24,124 nt of DNA, taken from NCBI GenBank assembly GCA_018656255.1, contig JABHYI010000153.1, positions 1 to 24,124 of the forward strand. Reading direction: 5' to 3'. The stretch comes from Bacteroidota bacterium. Lineage in GTDB: Bacteria; Bacteroidota; Bacteroidia; Flavobacteriales; Flavobacteriaceae. Position 1 is the stretch's first letter. Each line of letters begins with the position of its first letter. Below, piece by piece: positions 1 through 8,480 of the stretch. The position numbers and the translations under genes are program-made. The notes beneath the pieces were generated by a model that had not been told where the DNA came from, did not search any database, and saw nothing but the letters and a program-made list of their open reading frames with translations.

Positions 1-30
1 AAAAAACGTTCCATGTATGGAACGTTTTTT
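1..30. terminator. Perfect-stem hairpin terminator, possibly bidirectional
   Basis: Positions 1-14 (AAAAAACGTTCCAT) pair perfectly with 17-30 around a 2-nt loop, and the outer A/T tracts supply a U-run on either strand. It probably ends a gene to the left of the window. It could also stop leftward transcription from comEC. The call rests on the symmetry alone. Confidence 0.8.
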
Positions 31-44
31 GTTTATTACAGTTT

Positions 45-590
45 ATGAAAAAAGCTATTTTACTTCTCGTTTTTTTAATCTCTACAGCAGCCTTAACAGC
101 TCAAGAAATAGCATGGATGTCCATGGACCAGGCGCTGCTTGCCCAACAAAAAACACCCAAAAAAATATTTATGGATGTGTACACCACCTGGTGTGGCCCT
201 TGTAAACTATTAGATAAAAACACCTTTAGCAATCCAGATGTTATTGCTTATATAAATAAACACTTTTACCCTGTAAAGTTTAATGCAGAGGGTAAAGACC
301 CAATCACATATCAGGGGTTTACCTACACAAACCCAAATTACAGAGAGGCTAAACGCGGTAGAAATGCTACTCATTTTTTTGCAGATGCTTTAAGACTTCA
401 AGGATATCCTAGTTTGGCATTTTTTGAGAGTGACGGGACATTAATTCAGTCTATAGTTGGGTATCAAACACCTCAAGAGTTAGAGCTGTATTTAAAAATG
501 ATTGCTACAGATAAATACAAGGAGGTTACCACCAGAGCACAGTGGGATATGTATCAAAAAAATTTTAAAGGTACTTTTAAATCCAGGTAA
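45..590 (+). CDS. Secreted thioredoxin-fold protein with a CGPC motif
   Basis: This 181-residue protein begins with a Sec-type signal peptide: Lys-Lys, a hydrophobic stretch at about 4-18, and likely cleavage after TAAL-TAQ near residue 20. The redox motif WCGPC is at residues 49-53, and a cis-proline typical of the fold lies in GYPSLAFF (Pro122). It should be a periplasmic dithiol/disulfide exchange protein. The CGPC active site suggests a reducing role, but its partner cannot be read from the sequence. Compared with a minimal thioredoxin of about 105 residues it has an insertion at about 82-110 between the redox helix and the cis-Pro strand, and a short C-terminal tail. It is convergent with comEC, with only 3 nt between the stop codons. 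The fold is well supported and the exact function is not. Confidence 0.88.
   Translation: MKKAILLLVFLISTAALTAQEIAWMSMDQALLAQQKTPKKIFMDVYTTWCGPCKLLDKNTFSNPDVIAYINKHFYPVKFNAEGKDPITYQGFTYTNPNYREAKRGRNATHFFADALRLQGYPSLAFFESDGTLIQSIVGYQTPQELELYLKMIATDKYKEVTTRAQWDMYQKNFKGTFKSR
556..582 (-). terminator. Possible minus-strand terminator inside the thioredoxin gene
   Basis: Read on the minus strand, positions 582-574 (ATTTAAAAG) pair with 570-562 (CTTTAAAAT) around a 3-nt loop with one mismatch. A run of T from the A-tract at 556-561 follows. It lies about 12-38 nt past the comEC stop, within the last codons of the opposite gene. The stem is very AT-rich, so this is tentative. Confidence 0.4.
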
Positions 591-593
591 TAC

Positions 594-2615
594 TTATTGC
601 CATATAAAAGCTCCTTTTTCATAGGTGCTATGAAAAGGGATTTTTTTTTCAATGCATGTTTTCCTCCAGCGATCCACATAGCTTTTATAATTGCTTCCAT
701 CTGCTATGATGCGCCTGGGCGATACACTATCTATAAAACGTCCAAGATGTATTTGCGTGTTTTGAGTTAATACAACAATTGGTTTTTGTAAGGCTTTTGG
801 AAACACCCCAACACTATCCAAAATTAAAACAGGTGTCTCTTTATAGGTAAACACCTTAGGTAATTTTTTTTGTGCACTACTGCTGTTGTAATTTGCTGTT
901 TTGTAACTTGAAATGAGACTAGCCAAAGTGGGAGTTATACTGTCTGGAACAAACAAAGTTGTTTCGTGTTTTTGTTTAACCCCAAGGAGTGTTTGTTTGT
1001 ACTTGTGAAATACAATAAGGTGCCCTGGTGTTGGATACACTTTCATTATGGTTAAAACCCCCAAGGCAATTCCGCAAGATCCTAGGAAAAACATCAGGTT
1101 CTTGAAATTCCATTTTCTGCATAACAACAATAGGCAGATAATAATACCATAGCTCATAAATAAAAACGTCTTAGGGAAAGAAATCTCTTTAAATAAAAAA
1201 GCATCTTGGGCCGCTATCCAGGTAATAAAATCATTGAGTATGGCTATCATGTTACCATATGTTTTTGCCACACTATCTGGCAGGATATTAAAACATCCAA
1301 GAATTACCACGATAAACCCAATACTTAATACCGCTCCAAGTAAAGGCAATACAATGATGTTGGTAATGAAAAATAATCCTGGAAATTGATTAAAATAATA
1401 GATACTTAATGGCCCAAGCCCAATTTGCGCGGCAATGGTAACGGTCATGGTACTCCATAGTAGTTTGGTTAGTTTGTTACTAGGTGTGTAATAACTTGCA
1501 AGTTTGGGTTGTATTGTAATAATTGACAAAACCGCTAGGTAACTTAATTGAAACCCAACTTGGAATACATACAAAGGATTGTACATTAATAAACATATAA
1601 ATGACAAACTCAGGGTGTTTATAGTACTGGTTTTTCTACCCAAAGCTTGCGCAAAAGCAAAAAAACTAAACATGGTAACAGCTCTGCACACTGAGGCAGA
1701 TAATCCTGTAACAAGGGCGTAACACCACAAGCTCAAAACAATAGAAATACTACGAATAATTTCTCCTTTTTCAAGTCTAGTTACGGGAGCTAGCAGTGTC
1801 AGTAATATAGCATATAGTATGCCTACGTGTAATCCAGAAACTGCTAATATGTGGACGGCTCCTGCAGCCGCATAACTTTGGTATAGTTGTTTGTCTAAGG
1901 CTTTTTTTTGTCCTAAAATTAATGCCTGTATGACGGCCAATTCTTTTTGAGAAATGCTTGTTTGTGCTAGTATGTAAATGCAGTAGTTTCTAAATTTTTC
2001 TGCATATCCTTTTAAAGAGGATGCAGCTTGCTGTAGTTTTAAAATCTCATTATAGCTGCCACGAATTTCATGATATATGCCTTGATTTTTTAAATAAGCG
2101 GCATAGTTAAATTGGAAAGGGTTTTTTGGCCCAACTACAGGAACTAATTTTCCATTTAATATAACCCTATCACCAATAGTAAGTGGTTTTGCTAGACTGT
2201 CTTTGGTAATTAGGTAAACTATATCCCCTTTGCACGAAACTCCCTCTAGGGCTTCTATGACCGCTCTGTATTTGTAATTATAGGTATCTGGCTTTAAGAT
2301 TTCTTTAATCTGTAGTTGTACAAGTGGTCTTTGCTGGGTTAGGGTATGTATGTAATGCTGTTGCTGAAATTCAGGAATTGTGATTTGGTACTTATAACAG
2401 CCCAGTGTTATAAAAAACAGACATAGTACCCCGCCAAACCAGGGGCTGTTGTAAAAACTATTTCTACTTGTAAACCAAAAAACAGCTAGTACCACAAATA
2501 GCAAACATACTACTGGCAGTAGCAGAGGGAGAGAGTCAGCTTTAAAAAAACCAATGCTAATACCTAGGGCAAATGCTAAGGCGGTAGTAATTATAAAGGG
2601 GTTGGAGTGTTTCAA
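594..2615 (-). CDS. comEC: ComEC/Rec2-family DNA-uptake channel protein
   Basis: This 673-residue polytopic membrane protein has the ComEC/Rec2 layout. Two or three N-terminal membrane segments (about 7-80) are followed by an extracytoplasmic OB-like DUF4131 region (about 95-195), the membrane Competence domain (about 215-520), and a soluble tail. Family hallmarks are LILGQKK near 228-234, HILAVSGLHVGILY near 255-268, and GLSASVCRAVTMF near 303-315. ComEC carries single-stranded DNA across the inner membrane during natural transformation. The tail has no HxHxDH metal motif of the lactamase-like nuclease domain seen in longer homologues. The start codon is TTG: an in-frame TAG lies 7 codons upstream and no ATG precedes the first membrane segments. 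It follows lpxB on the same strand after 114 nt. Confidence 0.9.
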   Translation of the reverse strand: MKHSNPFIITTALAFALGISIGFFKADSLPLLLPVVCLLFVVLAVFWFTSRNSFYNSPWFGGVLCLFFITLGCYKYQITIPEFQQQHYIHTLTQQRPLVQLQIKEILKPDTYNYKYRAVIEALEGVSCKGDIVYLITKDSLAKPLTIGDRVILNGKLVPVVGPKNPFQFNYAAYLKNQGIYHEIRGSYNEILKLQQAASSLKGYAEKFRNYCIYILAQTSISQKELAVIQALILGQKKALDKQLYQSYAAAGAVHILAVSGLHVGILYAILLTLLAPVTRLEKGEIIRSISIVLSLWCYALVTGLSASVCRAVTMFSFFAFAQALGRKTSTINTLSLSFICLLMYNPLYVFQVGFQLSYLAVLSIITIQPKLASYYTPSNKLTKLLWSTMTVTIAAQIGLGPLSIYYFNQFPGLFFITNIIVLPLLGAVLSIGFIVVILGCFNILPDSVAKTYGNMIAILNDFITWIAAQDAFLFKEISFPKTFLFMSYGIIICLLLLCRKWNFKNLMFFLGSCGIALGVLTIMKVYPTPGHLIVFHKYKQTLLGVKQKHETTLFVPDSITPTLASLISSYKTANYNSSSAQKKLPKVFTYKETPVLILDSVGVFPKALQKPIVVLTQNTQIHLGRFIDSVSPRRIIADGSNYKSYVDRWRKTCIEKKIPFHSTYEKGAFIWQ
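613..649 (+). terminator. Intrinsic terminator of the thioredoxin gene, inside comEC
   Basis: CCTTTTTCATAG (613-624) pairs with CTATGAAAAGG (628-638) with one bulged T and a 3-nt loop. A run of nine T follows at 641-649. It starts about 22 nt after the thioredoxin stop, so it fits as that gene's rho-independent terminator. It lies within the 3' coding end of the convergent comEC. Confidence 0.75.
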
Positions 2616-2729
2616 TCTATAGGCTTGAAAAACCTATAACCTTGGGAGTATTTTTTAAAAGTACTAAAAATCTATTCATTACTTTGTTTTGGGTTGCGCA
2701 AATTTGTTTTAAAAGAAAATTGCAGCCCT

Positions 2730-3842
2730 TTATTTAAGCGCGTCAACGATTAGCTGTCCCGTTGTATCACTGGCGCCTATTCCCCCTAATTTTTGCTCTA
2801 AGGCATCGTAAGACTTAAGCAATGATGCTCTATTGTCTTTGTCTAGAATTTTGGTGAGTTCTTCTATTAAACGCAGTGTGTTGAAATCTCCCTGGATGAG
2901 CTCTGTAACCACTTCTTTGTCTAGAATAAGGTTAACTAGAGAAATGTATTTAAGCTTAACAACCTGTCTTGCAATGGCCACAGATATTGCATTTCCTTTG
3001 TAACAAACAACTTGCGGTACTTTAAAGAGTGCTGTTTCTAGGGTAGCTGTTCCTGAGGTAACAATTGCAGCATGAGATACCGAAAGTAAATCATAGGTTT
3101 TGTTTAACAGTAGGTGTATGTTTTGCTTGTTTAAAAAAGGCGCATAAAATGATGCGTCTTGACTTGGGGCTCCCGCTATCACAAATTGGTAGTCTTCAAA
3201 GGTATCTGTAATAGATAGCATAATACGCAGCATTTTTGATATCTCTTGCTTTCTGCTTCCTGGCAGCAGCGCAATAATAGGTCTTTGGTCTAGTCCATGG
3301 AGTTTGGCAAATGCTTCTTTGTTTGTCTGTTCTCTATTGTTAATGGCGTCAATAAGCGGGTGTCCAACAAAATGTACCGGAAAATTATGTTTGTCTTGGT
3401 AGAAGTCTTTCTCAAAGGGAAGGATAACATACATGGCATCCACATCTGCTTTTATGTCTTTAATTCTTCCTTCTTTCCAGGCCCATATTTGAGGGGAGAT
3501 ATAATAATGTGTTTTGAAACCCTCTTTCTTTGCCCATTTGGCAATACGTAAATTAAATCCAGGGTAGTCTATAAAGATAATTACATCTGGTTGGAAGGCT
3601 GTAATGTCTTTTTTGCAAATAGAAATATTTTTAAAAATAGTTCTTAGGTTAAACAGAACTTCAATAAAACCCATAAAGGCAAGATCTCTGTAATGTTTTA
3701 CCAGACCTTGGGTTTGTTGTTGCATTAAATCTCCACCCCAAAACCTAAAACTAGCTTTTGAATCTTTAGCCTTTATTGATTTGATTAGGTTTGCACCATG
3801 CAAATCTCCTGAGGCCTCTCCTGCAATGATATAATACTTCAT
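2730..3842 (-). CDS. lpxB: Lipid-A-disaccharide synthase (LpxB)
   Basis: LpxB is a GT19-family glycosyltransferase. It joins UDP-2,3-diacylglucosamine and lipid X into lipid A disaccharide at the inner face of the cytoplasmic membrane. The 370 residues match the usual family length. Recognisable motifs are GEASGDLHG (8-16), RFWGGDLM (33-40), MGFIEVL (57-63), YISPQIWAWKEGRI (114-127), FVGHPLID (158-165), LLPGSRKQEI (192-201) and TSGTATLETALF (262-273), the last in the UDP-sugar-binding C-terminal half. It is third in a surE / small membrane protein / lpxB run, 34 nt behind its neighbour, with comEC following. Its presence shows a lipid A-making outer membrane. Identification is secure. Confidence 0.97.
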   Translation of the reverse strand: MKYYIIAGEASGDLHGANLIKSIKAKDSKASFRFWGGDLMQQQTQGLVKHYRDLAFMGFIEVLFNLRTIFKNISICKKDITAFQPDVIIFIDYPGFNLRIAKWAKKEGFKTHYYISPQIWAWKEGRIKDIKADVDAMYVILPFEKDFYQDKHNFPVHFVGHPLIDAINNREQTNKEAFAKLHGLDQRPIIALLPGSRKQEISKMLRIMLSITDTFEDYQFVIAGAPSQDASFYAPFLNKQNIHLLLNKTYDLLSVSHAAIVTSGTATLETALFKVPQVVCYKGNAISVAIARQVVKLKYISLVNLILDKEVVTELIQGDFNTLRLIEELTKILDKDNRASLLKSYDALEQKLGGIGASDTTGQLIVDALK

Positions 3843-3876
3843 ATAGTATGTTGTTCTAAAATTTCAGAAACAAAAA

Positions 3877-4164
3877 TTAATTAAAATATAGTACATATGC
3901 TGCAATAGCTGCAATAAATGTAGCCATTACCACACCTCTAGCTCGGTAATCTCGATCAAACTTTAAAAAACCAAAAAACAATACCAGGTTTGGTAAAGCC
4001 CCCAATGTTAATACTGCCCATGCATTTCCAGTTTTTAAGTAAAAATCAAAAACTTCTGAAACGCTCGTTCCTTTTAAAAAGGATATGATGACCATACACA
4101 TGCCAACTCCTATTACATTTGCAATGATTCCGGTTAGAAAGCCTATTGTTATTTGTTTTTTCAT
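3877..4164 (-). CDS. Small membrane protein, three predicted helices, unknown function
   Basis: This 95-residue protein is mostly hydrophobic, with probable helices at about 7-29, 49-67 and 76-93, and short charged loops such as FDRDYRARG (69-77). I do not recognise a named family. Its ATG directly abuts the surE stop codon with no intervening base, and lpxB begins 34 nt later. It is therefore almost certainly translated from the same message, possibly by coupling to surE. The position next to lpxB suggests an envelope role, but nothing in the sequence shows one. Confidence 0.8.
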   Translation of the reverse strand: MKKQITIGFLTGIIANVIGVGMCMVIISFLKGTSVSEVFDFYLKTGNAWAVLTLGALPNLVLFFGFLKFDRDYRARGVVMATFIAAIAAYVLYFN

Positions 4165-4941
4165 CTATAAATTCCAGGTATTAATGTCTTTTATGGCATG
4201 GTGTGCTGTTAAATCGAATTGTACTGGAACCACAGATACGTATCCATTGGCAAGCGCCCATTCGTCAGTGTCTTCGCCTTTATCTTTATTGATAAACTCT
4301 CCTGTGAGCCAGTAATAATCTCTGCCAAGTGGGCTTGTTCTTTTGTCAAATTTTTCTTGCCAATACGCATCTGCTTGTCTGCACACTTTTACACCTTTAA
4401 TTTTCTCTTGCGGTAGTTTAGGGATGTTTACATTAAGTACAACTCCAGAGGGGAGCCCCTGAGCAAGACATTCTTCTACCAATAGCTTGATGTATTTTTT
4501 TGCAGGTTCAAAATCTGCCTCTAGAGAGTAGTCTAATAAAGAAAACCCAATAGATGGAATACCAACGGTTCCTGCCTCAACAGCTGCGCTCATGGTACCG
4601 CTATATATTACATTAATAGAAGAATTACTGCCATGGTTTACGCCACTTAGGCATAAATCTGGTTTTCTGTCTAGTAATTCGTTAATGGCAATTTTCACAC
4701 AATCTACGGGAGTGCCACTACAACTATATTCTTTTTGAGGAGCATCTTTGTCAATTAGTATACTATTACAGTATATCGTATCGTTAATAGTTATGGCATG
4801 ACCCATTGCACTTTGGGGTGCATCTGGAGCTACCACCACAACATCTCCAAAAGTAGTTGCTACTTCAATGAGTGCTCTTATTCCAGGGGCAGTAATGCCA
4901 TCGTCATTAGTAACTAAAATTAATGGTTTTTTTGCGTTCAT
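4165..4941 (-). CDS. surE: 5'/3'-nucleotidase SurE
   Basis: SurE is a metal-dependent nucleoside-monophosphate phosphatase. The 258-residue protein begins with the diagnostic ILVTNDDGI motif, giving the metal-binding Asp13-Asp14. It also has the family Ser in APQSAMGHAI (Ser44) and the Asn in SGVNHGSN (Asn102), followed by YSGTMSAA (113-120). The family is linked to survival under stress and nucleotide salvage. The start is an ATG preceded by a plausible promoter. It heads the surE / membrane protein / lpxB / comEC run and is divergent from the protease gene at 5102. Identification is secure. Confidence 0.96.
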   Translation of the reverse strand: MNAKKPLILVTNDDGITAPGIRALIEVATTFGDVVVVAPDAPQSAMGHAITINDTIYCNSILIDKDAPQKEYSCSGTPVDCVKIAINELLDRKPDLCLSGVNHGSNSSINVIYSGTMSAAVEAGTVGIPSIGFSLLDYSLEADFEPAKKYIKLLVEECLAQGLPSGVVLNVNIPKLPQEKIKGVKVCRQADAYWQEKFDKRTSPLGRDYYWLTGEFINKDKGEDTDEWALANGYVSVVPVQFDLTAHHAIKDINTWNL

Positions 4942-4960
4942 TGATCCTGTGTTTGTCCTA

Positions 4961-4968
4961 CAAAAATA
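4961..4968 (-). promoter_or_regulatory. Likely -7 element for the surE-lpxB run
   Basis: On the minus strand this reads TATTTTTG, matching the Bacteroidetes -7 consensus TAnnTTTG, 19 nt before the surE ATG. No clear -33 TTG is seen at the expected spacing, so the call rests on one element and its position. Confidence 0.5.
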
Positions 4969-5071
4969 CAGTTATTAATTGTATGTATAACCATGGAGAA
5001 AAATAACAATTTTTAGCCATCTATTAACAAAAAAATAGGAATTATAAAGAGGCTTGGCATGGTTTTTTATA

Positions 5072-5079
5072 TATTTTTA
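5072..5079 (+). promoter_or_regulatory. Possible -7 element for the processing protease gene
   Basis: TATTTTTA, a near match to TAnnTTTG, lies 22 nt before the ATG at 5102. A TTG occurs at 5054-5056, but the 15-nt spacer is shorter than usual. Confidence 0.3.
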
Positions 5080-5101
5080 ACGTGATTTAAAAAGATAGTT
5101 T

Positions 5102-7279
5102 ATGCAACTGATGAAAAAGAATTTTAAAGTACTCTTATTGGCTGTTTTTGTGGCGGCAGCATCTTGCAGCTTTACCACCAAAAGCTTTGATAATCCAGAG
5201 AAAGACAAACTTTTAATAGATTTGGTAACCTATGTTCTTGAAAAATGGCACTATGATGCCCCGCCCATAGATGATGTTTTTTCTAAGGCCGTATACACCA
5301 ATTTTATTGATGGGGTTGACCCTATTAAGCGTTATTTTTTAGCGCAGGATATTCAAGAATTTGAGCAGTATAAACTCCAGATTGATGACCAATTAAAAAT
5401 GAAAGATTTGTCTTTCTTTAATTTGGTTTATGATCGTCTAGTACTGCGTATGGAGGAATCAAAAAAAATCTATCAAAACGCATTAAACACTCCTTTTGAT
5501 TATACAAAAGATGAAACCATAAATGTAGATTACGATGCCTCTAGCTATGCAAACAATAAAAAAGAGTTGCAGGCCCGTTGGAGAAAACAATTAAAGTTTT
5601 CTACCATCTCTACCTATTATGATTTTCTAGAAGAAAAACAAACCGTTGAAAAAAGAAAGGCTGAGGCTCTTAAACAATCAAAAAAATACATTGCCACAGT
5701 TAATGAAGACCTAACAGATACTCAATTAGAAGAAAAATCTAGAGCCTCTACACAAACAAGCTTAGAGGAGTATTATGATTTTACAGATGATCTGCAACGA
5801 AAAGATTATTTTGCTATTTTCTTAACCACAATTGTGGAGCAGTTTGACCCACACACAAACTATATGGCGCCTCCAGATAGAGATCGTTTTGACCAGCGTA
5901 TGTCTGGAAAACTAGAAGGTGTTGGAGCCAGACTCCAAAAAAAGAAAGACTATATAAACGTTATAGAAGTTATTAGTGGTGGGCCTGCTTGGCGTGGTGA
6001 GCACGTCGAGGTAGGAGATGTTTTATTGAAAGTTAGACAAGAAGATGAACTTGAGCCTGTTAGTATTGTTGGGATGAGAATTGATGATGCTGTAAAACTA
6101 ATTAAAGGGCCAAAGGGATCAAAAGTAATACTTACTGTAAAGGGAGTAGACGGATCCATAAGAGAAGAAATAATAACACGTGATGTTGTAGAATTGGAAG
6201 AGACCTATGCAAAATCTACAGTAATTGGTAAACAAGACAACACCTATGGTTTGATTAATTTGCCGGCATTTTACTTTAACATGCAAAACTACACAGAGCG
6301 AAATGCAGCCACAGATATTAAAAAAGAAATTCTTAGCCTAAAAAAAGAGGGGATAGAGGGCTTGGTGCTAGATTTAAGAAATAATGGTGGAGGTTCTCTA
6401 AGAACTGCAGTTGATATTGCAGGGCTTTTCATTAAAGAAGGCCCCGTTGTACAAGTTGCAAGTAGTGATGGTACTAAAGATGTGCTAGAAGATAAAGATG
6501 CCGCAATTATTTGGGATGGCCCTCTTGTTATTTTAGTAAACGAGCTTTCTGCATCTGCCTCAGAAATATTGGCAGCAGCCATGCAAGATTATAAAAGAGC
6601 TATTATCATCGGAAGCAAACAAACCTACGGTAAAGGTACGGTTCAAAATGTAGTAGATTTAAATAGATGGTTGCGTAAAAATGATCAAGGAGATATGGGC
6701 GCTTTGAAGCTAACCACTCAAAAGTTTTATAGAGTTAATGGAGGGTCTACTCAGCTAGAAGGCGTTAAAAGTGATGTGGTGATGCCAGATAGGTACAGTT
6801 ATTTTGATGTAGGAGAGCGAGATTATGACAACCCGTTGCCTTATGATAAAATATCTCCAGCAAGCTTTCAGCTTTGGGAAGGATATATAGATTACCAAGA
6901 AACCATAGATAAAAGTAGAGAACGAATTGCTCAAAACAATCAATTAAAACTTATCGAACAAAACGCTTTGTACATAAAAGAGCGTCGTGATCAAATGGAT
7001 GTAACACTAAATTTAACTGGCTACACTGCCCAAATAGATGAAAATAAGCAGGCTGTAAATAAATTTGATTCTTTAGACACCTATGACAATAAATTAAGTT
7101 ATCGCTCACTCCCAGATGAGCTAGTTTTGATGCGTGAAGACACCACCTTAGTTGAGAAACGTAAAAGATGGCATAAAAACCTAACTAAAGATGTTTACCT
7201 TGAAGAGGCAATTAGTGTTTTGCAAGATCTAAAGCTGGCAAACATTAAAAATGGAAATGCACCAAAACTTAAAAATTAA
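5102..7279 (+). CDS. prc: Carboxy-terminal processing protease, Prc/Tsp family (S41)
   Basis: This 725-residue peptidase resembles E. coli Prc (682 aa), which degrades or trims periplasmic proteins from their C termini. It has an N-terminal helical region (about 35-265), a PDZ domain (about 270-350, GVGARLQ through VGDVLLKV), the S41 core, and a C-terminal helical domain. The serine is within SASASE (483-488) and the catalytic lysine is Lys511 in TYGKGTVQ, forming the family Ser-Lys dyad. GLVLDLRNNGGGSL precedes it as usual. The N terminus has a hydrophobic stretch ending AASC (Cys22). This may be a lipoprotein signal, although Ala at -3 is not the preferred residue. An ATG at codon 4 (5111) is an alternative start. 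It is divergent from surE and ends in a strong terminator. Confidence 0.95.
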   Translation: MQLMKKNFKVLLLAVFVAAASCSFTTKSFDNPEKDKLLIDLVTYVLEKWHYDAPPIDDVFSKAVYTNFIDGVDPIKRYFLAQDIQEFEQYKLQIDDQLKMKDLSFFNLVYDRLVLRMEESKKIYQNALNTPFDYTKDETINVDYDASSYANNKKELQARWRKQLKFSTISTYYDFLEEKQTVEKRKAEALKQSKKYIATVNEDLTDTQLEEKSRASTQTSLEEYYDFTDDLQRKDYFAIFLTTIVEQFDPHTNYMAPPDRDRFDQRMSGKLEGVGARLQKKKDYINVIEVISGGPAWRGEHVEVGDVLLKVRQEDELEPVSIVGMRIDDAVKLIKGPKGSKVILTVKGVDGSIREEIITRDVVELEETYAKSTVIGKQDNTYGLINLPAFYFNMQNYTERNAATDIKKEILSLKKEGIEGLVLDLRNNGGGSLRTAVDIAGLFIKEGPVVQVASSDGTKDVLEDKDAAIIWDGPLVILVNELSASASEILAAAMQDYKRAIIIGSKQTYGKGTVQNVVDLNRWLRKNDQGDMGALKLTTQKFYRVNGGSTQLEGVKSDVVMPDRYSYFDVGERDYDNPLPYDKISPASFQLWEGYIDYQETIDKSRERIAQNNQLKLIEQNALYIKERRDQMDVTLNLTGYTAQIDENKQAVNKFDSLDTYDNKLSYRSLPDELVLMREDTTLVEKRKRWHKNLTKDVYLEEAISVLQDLKLANIKNGNAPKLKN

Positions 7280-7296
7280 TTTTTTTTAAAATCCAC

Positions 7297-7335
7297 AAAA
7301 CCTGCTATGATTCACCAATTATAGCAGGTTTTTTT
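7297..7335 (+). terminator. Intrinsic terminator after prc
   Basis: AAAACCTGCTAT (7297-7308) pairs perfectly with 7321-7332 around a 12-nt loop, followed by T residues to 7335. It begins 17 nt after the protease stop and ends that transcript before the next promoter. Confidence 0.85.
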
Positions 7336-7361
7336 CTGCCTTATAAGTGGCTAAGTTTTGC

Positions 7362-7369
7362 TACATTTA
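7362..7369 (+). promoter_or_regulatory. Likely -7 element for the OppC-like permease gene
   Basis: TACATTTA, close to TAnnTTTG, lies 4 nt before the GTG at 7374. The overlapping TAAGTTTTG at 7352-7360 is a second candidate. This close promoter-to-start spacing is also seen at 22998 and 18401 here and argues against the in-frame GTG at 7347. Confidence 0.45.
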
Positions 7370-7373
7370 CGTT

Positions 7374-8474
7374 GTGAAAAAAGCTACATCATTATCACAA
7401 TTAGCCTTTCAGAAGTTTTGTAAAAACTTTTGGGGAATGCTGAGTGTTGTGTTTTTAACCTTGGCTGTGCTGGTGGCAATTTTTGCCTACGGCTTGGCAC
7501 CAGATAATAGTGAAAACGCAAATCAAATGCATTTGTCTATACATTCCAAAGCGCCAGGATTTACAGTTAAAATGCTTGTTTTACCTGCTGGATTAGAAAA
7601 GCAAAAAGGGTTTTATACTTTTTTCTTTGGCAATGAAAATGCTACTACAGAAATTCCAATAAGTGACTACAGTGTTTTGCAAAATGGTATTTCTATCTCT
7701 CAGTACACAGAAGATGGCTCTGGACTTACAAAAGATTTTTCACTTGACCGCTTTCCAAATCTTGCGGCATCAAGCCAGATTCCAACTAGGTATATTAAAG
7801 AACAAACTTTTTTGTTAGGCACCGATAAGTATGGCCGAGATTTGCTTAGCAGGATGTTAATTGGCATACGTATTTCTTTGGCTATCGGTTTTGTTGCTGT
7901 TTTTATATCTCTTATAATAGGTGTTTCACTGGGCGCTGTTGCTGGTTATTTTGGCGGAAAAGTAGATGCCATTATCATGTGGATTATTAATGTTACATGG
8001 TCCATCCCAACTCTTTTATTAGTCATTGCCATTACCTTGGCTCTTGGAAAGGGTTTTTGGCAGGTTTTTATAGCCGTGGGACTCACCATGTGGGTAGAAG
8101 TTGCTAGAGTGGTAAGAGGGCAGGTGATGAGTGTAAAGCAAATGCAATATGTAACTGCTGCCAGAGCCTTAGGTTTCACAGATTATAGAATTATCACAAA
8201 GCATATATTACCCAATATTATGGCGCCAGTTATCATCATTAGTGCGGCTAATTTTGCAGGTGCAATCCTTATAGAAAGTGGACTTAGCTTTTTGGGTATT
8301 GGAGCCCAGCCCCCAATGCCTAGTTGGGGAGGTATTATTAAAGATCATTACAGCTATATTGTGTTGGGTAAGCCTTATCTGGCAATTATTCCAGGGCTTG
8401 CCATTATGAGTTTGGTAACTGCATTTATGTTGGTTGGTAATGCCCTTCGAGATGCATTAGATGTGAAAAATTAA
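7374..8474 (+). CDS. OppC/DppC-like ABC transporter permease
   Basis: Inner-membrane permease of the peptide/nickel ABC importer class, 366 residues from the GTG at 7374. A first membrane helix at about 22-41 is followed by a soluble segment of about 100 residues. The marker GTDKYGRDLLSRM then opens the transport core with five more helices. The EAA-type coupling loop is AARALGFTDYRIITKHILPN, and SGLSFLGIGAQPPMPSWG is characteristic of the OppC branch. GTG at 7374 is preferred over GTG at 7347 (+9 residues) because the promoter lies between them and MKKATSLSQ is a natural N terminus. No binding protein, partner permease or ATPase is in the window. The substrate is unknown. Confidence 0.88.
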   Translation: MKKATSLSQLAFQKFCKNFWGMLSVVFLTLAVLVAIFAYGLAPDNSENANQMHLSIHSKAPGFTVKMLVLPAGLEKQKGFYTFFFGNENATTEIPISDYSVLQNGISISQYTEDGSGLTKDFSLDRFPNLAASSQIPTRYIKEQTFLLGTDKYGRDLLSRMLIGIRISLAIGFVAVFISLIIGVSLGAVAGYFGGKVDAIIMWIINVTWSIPTLLLVIAITLALGKGFWQVFIAVGLTMWVEVARVVRGQVMSVKQMQYVTAARALGFTDYRIITKHILPNIMAPVIIISAANFAGAILIESGLSFLGIGAQPPMPSWGGIIKDHYSYIVLGKPYLAIIPGLAIMSLVTAFMLVGNALRDALDVKN

Positions 8475-8480
8475 TACCTT

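Noticed and set aside
7347..7373. GTG start at 7347 for the OppC-like permease
   Set aside because: The likely -7 element lies within this stretch, and the added residues (AKFCYIYVV) have no features of the family.
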